A DNA stretch of 64,000 nucleotides from Roseateles depolymerans (lineage in GTDB: Bacteria > Pseudomonadota > Gammaproteobacteria > Burkholderiales > Burkholderiaceae_C), in NCBI RefSeq assembly GCF_003387155.1, contig NZ_QUMT01000001.1:1305858-1369857 (forward strand). Reading direction: 5' to 3'. Shown here one piece after another: positions 44,902-53,652 of the stretch. Every line of letters starts with the position of its first letter. Position 1 is the first letter of the stretch. The notes beneath the pieces are model-generated. The model was not told the origin of the DNA. It saw only the letters and a program-made list of their open reading frames with translations, and ran no database searches. The position numbers and the translations under genes were made by a program.

Positions 44902-46247
44902 TTGCCGGCGGCATCGAAATCAGCAGTGCGCCTCCAAGAGCGGCGCCGCCTCGACGCACGAAGGCTCGCCGCAGCCCTTCCGCTGGCGCTCGTTATTTCT
45001 CGTCCAAGCGAGCCATCGACGAGGGGTACCTGGTGACCATCTGCCGATGGGACCCGGCTCGGGTGCGCCGCGAGTTCGCCCGTATCCGCTGGGGTAGCCA
45101 TCTCTGCATGCCGTGTCCGCATTGCGGGACGCTCGACGAGCATCGGTGGTACGAGGAGCGCGGGGTCTGGCGCTGTCTCAACGGTGCATGCCGCAAGTAC
45201 TTCGGGGTGACAACCGGGACCCTGTTCGATGCACATCAGCGAGACCTGCGCAACATCTACATCGAGACCTTCCTGTGGTCCTGCGGCGCTGCCGGTATCC
45301 CGGCGCTCACAGTCCGAGCCATGGTCGGCACGGTCAGCTACAACACGTCGTTCTCGACCATCCAGAAGGTGCGCGAAGGACTCGCGCGCGGGCACAACGC
45401 AGGATTGATTGCGGGCGTTGTGGAGATTGACGGGGCGCACGCCTCCGGCCATGACGCGGCGGGCAAGCGCGGACGGCCGTTGGCGCAACAGCGGCCCAAG
45501 GGGCAAGCGGAGATGGACGCGCAAGCCCAATCGGTGATGGATGCGTTCAACCGCAAGCAAGACCAGAAGCGGCTCACACCGGCACAGCGCCGGGCATTGA
45601 AGGCTGAGAACGAAGAGCTGAGGCGCGACGGTCTGGTCCGAGACCCCAACACCGGCGCCATCCTGCCGCACAACCGGCGGATGGTGATGACGCTGCGCCG
45701 CCGCACAGGTAACCCTGGTGACGGCTCGGTCTGGACCAAGGTCGGCGTTGGCATGGCGGAGACGCCCGAGGTGGCCGAGTACCTGGCACATCGCCACGTG
45801 CTGATGCCGGAATCCATCCTTGCGACCGACCTGGGCGTTGCGTTCTCGAAGCTGGGCAAGAAGTTCCGACTACATACGACGGTCAACCACAGCGAAACCC
45901 TGGTAGGACCGAATGGCGAGCACGTGAACATGGCCGAGAGCTTCACGGCACGCCAGGACCGCGCCGAGGCCGGCATCTACCTCAACATCGAGCCGAAGTA
46001 CTTGCACGAGTACGCGTGCGAGACGGCCTTCCGAGAGGACCATCGCCGAGTGAGCCCGCGGTTGAAGACCGAGAAGCTGCTGTTCTGGGCGCTCAACGTC
46101 GGCAAGTCGCAGTACTGGCGCAACTACACAGCCGGTGAGAACAGGCAGTTCGAAGAACTCGTGCCCAAGCGTCGGGCAGTGGGTGCGAGCAGCGGGCCGA
46201 GGAAGCGCGTGCCTGGCCAGGAGATGGAGATTCGGCCTCCAAGGTAG
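44898..46247 (+). CDS. ISXO2/IS1595-type DDE transposase
   Basis: 449-aa transposase. An N-terminal zinc ribbon (CPHCG ... WRCLNGACRKYFGVTTGTLF) is followed by the DDE core: VEIDGAHASG, ILATDLGVAFSKLG and TTVNHSETLVGPNGEHVNMAESF. Then comes the typical IYLNIEPKYLHEYACETAFRED. An insert of about 100 residues rich in Gln/Arg/Glu (190-290) separates the first two acidic residues, longer than usual. It starts with a GTG overlapping gene 3, so it is the fourth cistron of an operon rather than a lone insertion sequence. No clear terminal repeats were found next to it. Confidence 0.88.
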   Translation: MIAGGIEISSAPPRAAPPRRTKARRSPSAGARYFSSKRAIDEGYLVTICRWDPARVRREFARIRWGSHLCMPCPHCGTLDEHRWYEERGVWRCLNGACRKYFGVTTGTLFDAHQRDLRNIYIETFLWSCGAAGIPALTVRAMVGTVSYNTSFSTIQKVREGLARGHNAGLIAGVVEIDGAHASGHDAAGKRGRPLAQQRPKGQAEMDAQAQSVMDAFNRKQDQKRLTPAQRRALKAENEELRRDGLVRDPNTGAILPHNRRMVMTLRRRTGNPGDGSVWTKVGVGMAETPEVAEYLAHRHVLMPESILATDLGVAFSKLGKKFRLHTTVNHSETLVGPNGEHVNMAESFTARQDRAEAGIYLNIEPKYLHEYACETAFREDHRRVSPRLKTEKLLFWALNVGKSQYWRNYTAGENRQFEELVPKRRAVGASSGPRKRVPGQEMEIRPPR

Positions 46248-46262
46248 TCGCGACAGCCGCAA

Positions 46263-46281
46263 TTACGGAAGTGCTCCGTAA
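46263..46281. promoter_or_regulatory. Hairpin-forming inverted repeat after the transposase
   Basis: TTACGGA (46263-46269) and TCCGTAA (46275-46281) surround AGTGC, and a further CCGTAA follows at about 46286. It may be a weak transcription stop or part of a transposon end. Confidence 0.4.
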
Positions 46282-46416
46282 CGCGCCGTAATGGTGAGGT
46301 GTCTACTCGTGCCACTGCGTGGGTACGTGGCCCTGTGCGCTCAGCAACTGCCACGCTGCTGTTTCAAGGTCGTACAAAGCGTCCTCGGTTAGCAGCAGCG
46401 AAATGCCGTTTCCTTC

Positions 46417-46602
46417 CTACAGGAACGGGCCCGACAAGTTGAACAGTTCGTTCCAGTCCACCGCAAGCTGAACGTCATGACCGTTCAAGTGAACTGTAAT
46501 GGTCACGCCGGCCTGCTGAGTGACCGGGTCGACAAACGCATGCACGGTGGCAGTTCGACCGGAACCGATGCCGACAGGTGCGCTGTTCAGGCTAGCGTTC
46601 AT
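46417..46602 (-). CDS. Small hypothetical protein
   Basis: 61-aa protein (MNASLNSAPVGIGSGRT, then a beta-type stretch THVHAFVD-like to VTITVHLNGHDVQLAVDWNELFNL). AAGGA is placed well before this ATG; a longer reading from a GTG at 46650 is less likely. No family is recognised. It is divergent from the 302-aa protein. Confidence 0.5.
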   Translation of the reverse strand: MNASLNSAPVGIGSGRTATVHAFVDPVTQQAGVTITVHLNGHDVQLAVDWNELFNLSGPFL

Positions 46603-46718
46603 TCGAGAAGCATCCTTTCGGCATGTAGCCGACTGAGTGAAATTGGTCACGTGTAGGTAGCAGCTTTGCCCGCTGACCTACTTGGCTACGGTGACACTCG
46701 GAGTTAGGGAGGATTGAG

Positions 46719-47627
46719 ATGCACGACCAAGCAACGCTCGTCAAAGGGAGCGGGCGCGTTGGAGCGCCAGGGACTGAGGTGACGATTGAGGCTGTTGAAG
46801 CGGTCTACACGTCCAGCAGCGCGGCGAACGCCGCAGAAACGTTTTGCTGTGCAGGCTGCGGGGTGAGCGTCATCGCAGTCATTACGGACCAGACCAAGAT
46901 AGGCCGAAAGAAGAGTCCGACGTCTTATTTCAGAGCGACGCCGGTCTCCCACAAGCCGTCTTGTCGGCCACCGACAGCAGTTAGCAAACCAACCACGGCT
47001 TCCCGGCCCGGGACAAAGCCTGCCAGCCCAACCAAGGCATCTCTTCCAACGGCTTGGGATGACTCACCGGACACAACCACCGGGCCTGCAACGAAGGGTG
47101 GTGCTGGGTCGACGTCAGGGGCCGGCCCTGGCGCACGTTCAGGAACCTCTATGTCGGGAGCTGGCACAAGTCGCAGCAAGTCAAAGCGAGTAGAGCGCTT
47201 CGCTGCTGAATGGAAAACGATGCCTCCAGCTACGCGAGCCGCGACAGAACTACTTGCAGGGTGGAATGCAGGCGGGACCTACGACTCCGCATTCTTCGAC
47301 CTATCAGCGTTCCTCCTAGCCGGAGCGTCGCCAACCAGAACTGCGATTTATCGTGGAACCATTGCAAACGTCAGGAAGGGCACGAGCGGCTACATCTTGA
47401 CTCTCGTAGAGAAGCACAAGGACGGACGTGAACTACGTGTCTGGGTCCAAAACTTCGTCAGCACCTCCGGCCCTGCGGGCGTCCGGTTGTGGAACCGCCT
47501 TACAGCTGGTTCCGTGCTCCCAGGTGCTGAAGTGTTTGCGCTGGGTGAGTTCCTTATCAACCACCGACCAACGGTTGCTTGGTATTCGCTGCCCATCACG
47601 ACTGGAAATCACGTCTGGGTTCCATAA
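46719..47627 (+). CDS. Hypothetical protein with disordered Ser/Thr/Gly/Pro linker
   Basis: 302-aa protein. The N-terminal part has CCAGCGVSV and a later His/Cys (SHKPSC), a possible zinc-binding set. Residues about 85-155 are low complexity (Thr, Ser, Gly, Pro, Ala), then a C-terminal domain (about 165-302) follows with Trp/Tyr-rich beta-type sequence (IYRGTIANVRKGTSGYILTLVEK). No family is recognised; the last part could bind nucleic acid or glycan. Base composition is lower in GC than the core genome. Confidence 0.6.
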   Translation: MHDQATLVKGSGRVGAPGTEVTIEAVEAVYTSSSAANAAETFCCAGCGVSVIAVITDQTKIGRKKSPTSYFRATPVSHKPSCRPPTAVSKPTTASRPGTKPASPTKASLPTAWDDSPDTTTGPATKGGAGSTSGAGPGARSGTSMSGAGTSRSKSKRVERFAAEWKTMPPATRAATELLAGWNAGGTYDSAFFDLSAFLLAGASPTRTAIYRGTIANVRKGTSGYILTLVEKHKDGRELRVWVQNFVSTSGPAGVRLWNRLTAGSVLPGAEVFALGEFLINHRPTVAWYSLPITTGNHVWVP

Positions 47628-47643
47628 ATCGCTGATGGGCGAC

Positions 47644-48141
47644 CTAGCGCGATGGAACCCACCGCCATCGCGCCGGCTCATGCCCATCGAGCGCCTCGAC
47701 TTCCAGCCGCTCGACTTCACCCCGCTGCGCCATGACCCGAAGCGGGTTGCGCACAGAGGTCTTCTTCCATGCTTCCCTGACCTCCGGCGAATGGAAGTCG
47801 AGCTCGAACTTCAAGGTGAGGTGCCAGGCCACTTCGACGGTGCTGACCGACTCGGGATACGCGGCTTGCAGGAATGCTTTGATGGCCTCGTTCCTGGCCC
47901 CGCGCGGGCCGTACCTGTGCCGCCAGGCGCGGACGGGCTCAATGGCGGTAGGGTTCAGGTTCGGGTTGTAGGCGCGAATCAGCTTGTCGCACGCTTCTCG
48001 CTCGCTGCCGGCCTTGGCAAGTCGCTGCTCCACCTCTGCCTTGATGGTCTCAAGGCGCTGGACGTAAGCGTCAGCTCGGGCTCGGGTCTCGACCAGGCCC
48101 TTGAGAAAACTGGGAATGCGGACCATCGTCTCGTGTGTCAT
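47644..48141 (-). CDS. Hypothetical protein, tandem paralogue A
   Basis: 165-aa protein. Residues 1-50 form a predicted coiled coil (FLKGLVETRARADAYVQRLETI ... VEQRLAKAG). The C-terminal half looks like a winged helix (FLQAAYPESVSTVEVAWHLTLKFEL ... RNPLRVMAQRGEVERL). It aligns over its length with the upstream neighbour, so the pair arose by duplication. Its ATG overlaps that neighbour's stop. The function may be DNA binding, by shape only. Confidence 0.62.
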   Translation of the reverse strand: MTHETMVRIPSFLKGLVETRARADAYVQRLETIKAEVEQRLAKAGSEREACDKLIRAYNPNLNPTAIEPVRAWRHRYGPRGARNEAIKAFLQAAYPESVSTVEVAWHLTLKFELDFHSPEVREAWKKTSVRNPLRVMAQRGEVERLEVEALDGHEPARWRWVPSR

Positions 48142-48743
48142 GGGTCATCCTGTTGGTTGACCTCCACTTCGACGCCCAGCGAGCCCGCCCGGGCCTGAAA
48201 GCTGGTCAGCGTGAGGGGCGCTGCATGCGCCAGACGCCACCGGCCCAATCGACTGGGGAGACCCGAGTTCGGCATTGCCTCGACTTCTCCGCGCTCTCGG
48301 AGTTCACCGAGCCGGCGCCGAACGCAGCCGTCTTGCCACCGCGACCTATGGTTCTTGGTCGCGAACTGGAAGTTGAACGTCGCAACCAGGAAGTCGCCAA
48401 TCTCGCTAGTCGAGGCGCCCAGGGGACCCACCATGTGCAAGAACGCTCTCATCGCGCCCATGAACTCGCCTCGCTTGCCATGCTGGCCAATCCAACCTCG
48501 CTTCGCAGTGATGGAGTGCGGGTCAAATTCCGCATGGAAGGCTTCAATAAGCGTGTCGCAGGAATTGCGCTGCTCAAGCGCACGCCGCAGCTCATCCTGG
48601 ATTTCTCCAAGGACGACGCTGAGGCGTTGAACATGGCCATCGGCACGGGCTCGGTTGTCGATGAGCGTCTTCAGGTACGAAGGAACTCGGCGGGTTTCGA
48701 AGGTAAGGTTTGGAGCGACCATACCGGGGTACAGCGACCCCAA
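48138..48743 (-). CDS. Hypothetical protein, tandem paralogue B
   Basis: 201-aa homologue of paralogue A: shared VPSYLKTLIDNRARADGHVQRL, a Cys at the same position (NSCDTLI versus REACDKLI), and the wHTH-like end RRRLGELRERGEVEAM. It has an extra C-terminal 25 residues. The start shown is a TTG with GGAGAGG just upstream; an ATG seven codons in (48722) is the alternative. It is the first gene of a two-gene operon with A. Confidence 0.6.
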   Translation of the reverse strand: MGSLYPGMVAPNLTFETRRVPSYLKTLIDNRARADGHVQRLSVVLGEIQDELRRALEQRNSCDTLIEAFHAEFDPHSITAKRGWIGQHGKRGEFMGAMRAFLHMVGPLGASTSEIGDFLVATFNFQFATKNHRSRWQDGCVRRRLGELRERGEVEAMPNSGLPSRLGRWRLAHAAPLTLTSFQARAGSLGVEVEVNQQDDP

Positions 48744-48907
48744 ACACCTCTCCGAGCCGCCTCAATGGCCGCTGTTACAAGTCTGGGTAATCCTCGGCGT
48801 AACACCCTTTTCGGGAGTGACCGGGTGGCGACGCTCAACGCTGTTCCGCCTTCGGTCCCCCTTCATGCAAGGGCCAAGACCGTGGACAACCGCTCGGCCT
48901 CTGATGC

Positions 48908-49444
48908 TCACGCCACCTTCGGGAAGTCCAGCTCGGTGTCGTTCACCCGGTTCACCAGGTTGGTGAAGCCGATCATCGATACCGTCAGCAAGGCCTCGAT
49001 GACCTGCTGCTCGGTGTAGCCGGCGTCGATCACGGCCTGCAGCACCTCAGCCGGCACCGTGCCGCGAGTGGTCTGCACGATGCGCACGAAATGCAGCAGC
49101 GCATCGAGCTTGGCCTGACCGGTGGCCGCGCCGGCACGGATCTGCGGCAGCGCTTCCGGCGACAGACCGACCATGCGGCCCACCATCGTGTGGGCGGCGA
49201 CGCAATAGTCACAGCCGTTGATCTCGCTGACAGCCAGGCGGATGGCCTCCACCTCCTGCCGGCTCAGCGCTCCCTTCGACAGCGCGGCATCGGCGCCGAG
49301 CAGCGTGGAGAGCGACTGGGGGCTGTAGCCGCCGATGGTCGCGTAGGCATTGGGCACCTTGCCAACGGCCTTCTTGACCTGCGCGAACAGGGCTGAGGCG
49401 TCGCTGGAGAGTTGGTCCTGGGGAATGAGGGGGATGCGGGACAT
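48908..49444 (-). CDS. Carboxymuconolactone decarboxylase/AhpD-family protein
   Basis: 178-aa protein with the CMD-domain active site AVSEINGCDYCVAAHTMVG, where the Cys-X-X-Cys variant (CDYC) and following His are those of peroxidase-like AhpD relatives. It probably reduces alkyl hydroperoxides or is a redox helper. The start MSRIPLIPQDQL is chosen because the upstream extension has no family resemblance. It is divergent from the AraC gene, which likely controls it. A consensus TATAAT (49531-49536) lies in the shared gap. Confidence 0.88.
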   Translation of the reverse strand: MSRIPLIPQDQLSSDASALFAQVKKAVGKVPNAYATIGGYSPQSLSTLLGADAALSKGALSRQEVEAIRLAVSEINGCDYCVAAHTMVGRMVGLSPEALPQIRAGAATGQAKLDALLHFVRIVQTTRGTVPAEVLQAVIDAGYTEQQVIEALLTVSMIGFTNLVNRVNDTELDFPKVA

Positions 49445-49649
49445 GATGTGAACTCCGGGTTGGGACCGCTGCGCTCCTTGCACTGCGGATGGGAGAACTT
49501 TAGGCCGCTCAGTTGAAATGATCTGCATCCTATAATCGCAACATCATGCTCCTACGTCTCATCCTGCTGGCGCGGCCTCCGACCATGCAGCCAAGTTCCC
49601 GTGCGGCTTCGGAAAGCCCGCGAGGGCCACAGGAAGCAGGGGATTGCTC

Positions 49650-50678
49650 ATGGACGTGCTGAGCCAATGGCTGGCCTTGATGCCGGTGAGCGGTCGGGTG
49701 GAGACGCGCTGCCATTTCGGCGCGCCCTGGCGCATCGCCCCCGGACCGGCGGCGCAGTTGGAAATCCCGTTCCACGTGCTGCTGGAAGGCACGGCGGTGC
49801 TGGAAGTGCCAGGTCGTGCACCCGTGGCCTTGCAGCCCGGCGATGTGGTGCTGCTCCCGCATGGCGACGCCCATCGCCTCCATGACGGCAGCGGGCAGCC
49901 GCCGCAAGGCGCCATGGAGCGGGCCTCCACCGTGCTCACTGTGGCGGAGAACCTGGGCGATGGCCCTGTGGCCGACCTGCTGTGCGGGCGGTTCCTGCTC
50001 AGCGCCCAGTCCGGGCCGATGGTCCATCAGTTCCTGCCAACGAGCCTGGTGGTGAGCAGCCACAGGGCCAGGCGCCAGTCCAACGAGACGGACAAGGCGG
50101 CCGACACGGCCAACACCGAAGGCACCGACGACACCGACGACACCGACGACACCGACGACGCGGCAACCCGCCAGCGGCTCGCGCAACTCATCGGCTTGAT
50201 GCGCCTGGAAGCGCAGGAGGAAGGGCCGGGCAGCGAGGCGGTGATCGGCCATCTGTGCGGCGCGCTGTTCTCCCTGGCGCTGCGACGCGCCAGCCGGCAG
50301 CAGGGCGGTGATGGCGGTGAGGGCGAGGGTGCGAAGACCCTGCTGGCGCTTGCGCATCGCACCAGCCTTCAGCCGGCGCTCATGGCCATGTTCAGCCAGC
50401 CTCAAAGACCCTGGACCTTGCCCGAGCTGGCGGCGCTGTGCCACATGTCCCGCGCGACGCTGATCCGGCATTTCGAGACCGCCACCGGCCACTCCCCGGC
50501 GGAGTTGCTGCTGCAAATCCGCATGGCGCGGGCCATGCAGCGGCTGCTGCAGTCTGAGCGCTCAGCAGCGGCGATTGCCGAGGAAGTGGGGTACCAGTCC
50601 GAGGCGGCTTTCCAGCGCGCCTTCAAGCGGCATCTGGGCATCACGCCTGCCAAGTTCCGCGCCGCCCAGGGACGGTAG
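49650..50678 (+). CDS. AraC-family transcriptional regulator with cupin domain
   Basis: 342-aa regulator. The N-terminal cupin (about 1-120, LEIPFHVLLEGTAVLEVPGRAP ... GDVVLLPHGDAH) is typical of AraC proteins controlling oxidoreductase or AhpD genes. The C-terminal double helix-turn-helix includes WTLPELAALCHMSRATLIRHFETATG and AAAIAEEVGYQSEAAFQRAFKRHLGITPAKFR. An unusual Asp/Thr repeat (TDD, about 160-170) sits in the linker. It is divergent from the AhpD-like gene, its probable target. The ATG at 49650 is preferred over a TTG two codons earlier. Confidence 0.92.
   Translation: MDVLSQWLALMPVSGRVETRCHFGAPWRIAPGPAAQLEIPFHVLLEGTAVLEVPGRAPVALQPGDVVLLPHGDAHRLHDGSGQPPQGAMERASTVLTVAENLGDGPVADLLCGRFLLSAQSGPMVHQFLPTSLVVSSHRARRQSNETDKAADTANTEGTDDTDDTDDTDDAATRQRLAQLIGLMRLEAQEEGPGSEAVIGHLCGALFSLALRRASRQQGGDGGEGEGAKTLLALAHRTSLQPALMAMFSQPQRPWTLPELAALCHMSRATLIRHFETATGHSPAELLLQIRMARAMQRLLQSERSAAAIAEEVGYQSEAAFQRAFKRHLGITPAKFRAAQGR
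50124..50159 (+). repeat. Four tandem copies of a 9-bp unit inside the AraC gene
   Basis: The unit ACCGACGAC is repeated four times without change and encodes (Thr-Asp-Asp)4 in the linker between the cupin and DNA-binding domains. Copy number could vary between strains without breaking the frame. Confidence 0.95.
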
Positions 50679-50714
50679 CCGGGGAAGGAGGCGCCGCCCC
50701 GGCTTCGAGCCGTC

Positions 50715-51506
50715 TCAGCTCGCGGCAGGGTCCTGACGGAAGAAGCCCTTGAGGATGCGGTAGAGCTGCGGCTGTTCTTCCAGCAACTCACGAGGGGCCA
50801 CGAAGAAGGCCTCCACCGCCACCGCGAAGAACTCTTCGAGGGCGTCGGCGCCGTACGGGTCGATCACGGTGGCGTAGCCCGCGTCCACCTGCTGGCAGAA
50901 CCACTGCCATTCGGCTTCCAGCGTCCGGCTCCAGTCTTCAAGCGCCTCCCGCGAGGCCAGCGCCGGTGCGCCGTTGAGGACGCCGTCCCGCATGTCGATC
51001 ACATGCGCGAATTCGTGGATCACCACGCTGTAGACCGGATCGAATCCTTCCACCCGGTCATGGGCCTCGGGCGAAATTTCGCTCCAGGCCAGCACCAGCG
51101 GACCGCCGGCCATGGCTTCGCCGGAGAAGGTCTCCTCGTAGGCGTGCACCACGCCGTCCTCGTCCATCTCCTCACGCGGCACGACCACCTGGCCTTCATG
51201 CATGACGATGCCCACGAAGCTGTCATACCAGTCCAGCCCCAGCTTGAGGACGGGCAGGCAGGCCTGGGCCGCCACGAAGACGGCGATCTCGTCGGTCACT
51301 TCGAAGCCGCCCGCGCCATGGAATTCTTTGGACGCAAGAAACAGCGAGCACAGGCGGCGCAGTTCCGCCAGGTCTTCGGCCGAGCGGTGGCCAATGAAGG
51401 GATACCGGAGCAGCGTCAGTTGCCAGAGCGCATCCGGAATGGCGTGACGTGCCAACAGGCGTTGCTCTCGATACTGGCGCCAGCGCTGGAGGAGAGGGCT
51501 GAGCAT
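50715..51506 (-). CDS. mtfA: M90-family zinc metallopeptidase (MtfA)
   Basis: 263-aa cytoplasmic peptidase. The zinc motif HEFAH is at 164-168 (VVIHEFAHVIDMRDG), with the further family segment ALEEFFAVAVEAFF supplying the third ligand Glu. In E. coli MtfA binds the glucose repressor Mlc; an equivalent partner here is unknown. The start at MLSPLLQRWRQYREQ matches family N-termini. It follows lpxH on the same strand after about 94 bp. Confidence 0.92.
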   Translation of the reverse strand: MLSPLLQRWRQYREQRLLARHAIPDALWQLTLLRYPFIGHRSAEDLAELRRLCSLFLASKEFHGAGGFEVTDEIAVFVAAQACLPVLKLGLDWYDSFVGIVMHEGQVVVPREEMDEDGVVHAYEETFSGEAMAGGPLVLAWSEISPEAHDRVEGFDPVYSVVIHEFAHVIDMRDGVLNGAPALASREALEDWSRTLEAEWQWFCQQVDAGYATVIDPYGADALEEFFAVAVEAFFVAPRELLEEQPQLYRILKGFFRQDPAAS

Positions 51507-51600
51507 GTCGGCGGGGCAGAGCTGAGAGGCGGTACGGGTGGTGGTGCGGTGGATGGCGAGCGGGGTAGGGCGCGGCGATCTCGGCGGAGCCACCCAACGC

Positions 51601-52416
51601 TTAATGCCGCAGTCGGTCCCGCACGGCTTCGGTCCGCATCGGCGCATCCCGGCGCAGGCCGGTGGCATCCAGGATCAGCACGTCACCGCGCTGCGCGTGG
51701 TCGAAGTCCCAGTCGGACAGCACCACGCGGCGCAGCCCGTTGCCCAGGTCGTGGTCGGCGGGGCGATGGGTGTGGCCGTGGATCAGCACGTCGCAGCCGG
51801 CCGCCTTGAGCCAGTCCCGGCAGGCCTGCGGGTCGACATCGGCCCACTGCATCGGATCCTGCTGGTTCGCCTTGCTGCGCCCGCGCAGATACCGGGCCAG
51901 GGCCCGCCGGGCCGACAGTGGCAGCGCCAGCAGCAGCGCCTTCACCCAGGGGCGACGCACCACGGCGCGCGCACGCTGGTAGCCCACGTCGTCCACACAG
52001 AGCAGGTCGCCATGGCTGAGCAGCCAGCGCCGTCCAAAGGCCTCCAGCCGCGTCGGGTCGTCCAGCACGGTCAGCCCGGCGTCATAGGCCATGGCCGGGC
52101 CCAGCATGAAGTCCCGGTTGCCATGCATGAAGAAGAGTCGGGTGCGGCGGGCCGCATCCCGCAGCAGGCTCATGCACTGCTGCTCGAAACTGTCCGGCAC
52201 CCAGCGGACATCGTCACCAATCCAGGCTTCGAAGATGTCGCCCAGCAGGAACACCGCGTCGGCCGGTGTGGCCGCCAGGTGCTCGCGCAGCCGCTCCACC
52301 GTGCGGGGGAGGGCGGGCGACAGGTGCAGGTCCGACAGCACATCCACCCGCCGCCAGAGCGGCTCGGCGCGCAGGGTCGCCAGAGGACCCGGCAGCGGGA
52401 AGGATGCGGCGTTCAC
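51601..52416 (-). CDS. lpxH: UDP-2,3-diacylglucosamine diphosphatase
   Basis: 271-aa metallophosphoesterase of lipid A synthesis, cleaving UDP-2,3-diacylglucosamine to lipid X. Motifs are complete: [40 protein letters not shown] and [11 protein letters not shown]. The ATG overlaps the ppiB stop by 4 bp, so it is the last gene of the ppiA-ppiB-lpxH operon. Confidence 0.96.
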   Translation of the reverse strand: MNAASFPLPGPLATLRAEPLWRRVDVLSDLHLSPALPRTVERLREHLAATPADAVFLLGDIFEAWIGDDVRWVPDSFEQQCMSLLRDAARRTRLFFMHGNRDFMLGPAMAYDAGLTVLDDPTRLEAFGRRWLLSHGDLLCVDDVGYQRARAVVRRPWVKALLLALPLSARRALARYLRGRSKANQQDPMQWADVDPQACRDWLKAAGCDVLIHGHTHRPADHDLGNGLRRVVLSDWDFDHAQRGDVLILDATGLRRDAPMRTEAVRDRLRH

Positions 52417-52916
52417 TCGAGGACGACGGCCTTTTCGATGACCACGGCGTCCACCGGGACGTTCTCATGGAAACCGGCGTTGCTGGTCTTGACCTTCTCG
52501 ATCTTGTCCACCACGTCGGTGCCGGCGATGACCTTGCCGAACACGGCATAGCCCCAGCCCGACGGGCTTTCGCTCTTGAAGTTCAGGAAGTCGTTGTCCA
52601 CGGTGTTGATGAAGAACTGGGCGCTGGCCGAGTGCGGCGCGTTGGTGCGTGCCATCGCCAGGGTGTACTTGTTGTTCTTCAGGCCGTTGTTGGCTTCGTT
52701 CTGGATCGGCGCGTCGGTGGGCTTTTGCTTCATGCCAGCTTCGAACCCGCCGCCCTGGACCATGAAGCCCTTGATGACGCGGTGGAAGATGGTGCCGTCG
52801 TAGTGGCCCTTGTTGACGTAGGCAATGAAGTTGGCGACGGTGGCCGGGGCCTTGTCGTCGTCCAGTTCCACGGTGATCACGCCGTGGTTGGTTTGCAGTT
52901 CGACTTTCTTGCTCAT
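52413..52916 (-). CDS. ppiB: Cytoplasmic peptidyl-prolyl isomerase B (cyclophilin)
   Basis: 167-aa cyclophilin without signal peptide. Active-site residues are seen in [13 protein letters not shown] (Arg and Phe/Met), [20 protein letters not shown] and [11 protein letters not shown]. It catalyses proline isomerisation during protein folding. It overlaps ppiA before and lpxH after by 4 bp each. Confidence 0.96.
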   Translation of the reverse strand: MSKKVELQTNHGVITVELDDDKAPATVANFIAYVNKGHYDGTIFHRVIKGFMVQGGGFEAGMKQKPTDAPIQNEANNGLKNNKYTLAMARTNAPHSASAQFFINTVDNDFLNFKSESPSGWGYAVFGKVIAGTDVVDKIEKVKTSNAGFHENVPVDAVVIEKAVVLE

Positions 52917-53488
52917 GGTTTGTTCTCCACGGTGGCTTTGTTGATGAGGATGGGGGTGGTGGGCAGATTCTGGAACATCATGTTCTTCGGGGACGTTGGC
53001 GTGGCGCGGATCTTGTCCACCACTTCCATCCCTTCGATGACGTAGCCAAAGACGGCATAACCGCGGCCGTCCGGCGCGTAGCCGGGGTCCAGGCCGGGGT
53101 TGTCCACCACATTGATGAAGAACTGCGACGTGGCCGAGTTCGGATCGTTGGTGCGGGCCATGGCCACGCTGCCGCGGATGTTGAGCAGGCCGTTGCCGGC
53201 CTCCAGCGGAATCGGCGCCTTCGTGGGCTTTTGCGACAGCTGCGGCGTGTAGCCGCCGGTCTGCACCATGAAGCCGTCGATGACGCGGTGGAAGATGACG
53301 CCGTTGTAGTGGCCCGACTTCACATAGGCCAGAAAGTTGGCGACGCTCTTGGGCGCCTTCTCCGGCTCCAGCTGGATGCGGATGTCGCCCAGCGTGGTGC
53401 TCAGCTTCACGACCTGGGCCTGGGCCAGCGAGGCGGCCAGGCTCAGCGCGGTGGCGGCCAGCGCCATCAGCAGTTTGGTGGTCCTCAT
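52913..53488 (-). CDS. ppiA: Periplasmic peptidyl-prolyl isomerase (cyclophilin, PpiA-like)
   Basis: 191-aa cyclophilin with a signal peptide (1-24, ending LAQAQ) that sends it to the periplasm. The same core motifs as in PpiB are present: [34 protein letters not shown] and [11 protein letters not shown]. The two genes are paralogues placed in tandem, one for each compartment. Confidence 0.94.
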   Translation of the reverse strand: MRTTKLLMALAATALSLAASLAQAQVVKLSTTLGDIRIQLEPEKAPKSVANFLAYVKSGHYNGVIFHRVIDGFMVQTGGYTPQLSQKPTKAPIPLEAGNGLLNIRGSVAMARTNDPNSATSQFFINVVDNPGLDPGYAPDGRGYAVFGYVIEGMEVVDKIRATPTSPKNMMFQNLPTTPILINKATVENKP

Positions 53489-53652
53489 GGGGATGCTTGT
53501 GAGTGCGGGTGGGGTGGAAGGAAGCCGGACGGACGCCCCGGTTAGGGCCGGTTGCGCTGAGCGGCGGGAAGGTCAGTGCGGATCTGGCAAGGGCAGGCGA
53601 CGGGCCTGGACACCCGGCAGACCGCGGCCAAGTGCTGGATCAAGAGGTCGGA

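Noticed and set aside
50121..50160. Short tandem repeats that might suggest a CRISPR array
   Set aside because: The unit is 9 bp without spacers and lies in frame inside a coding region.
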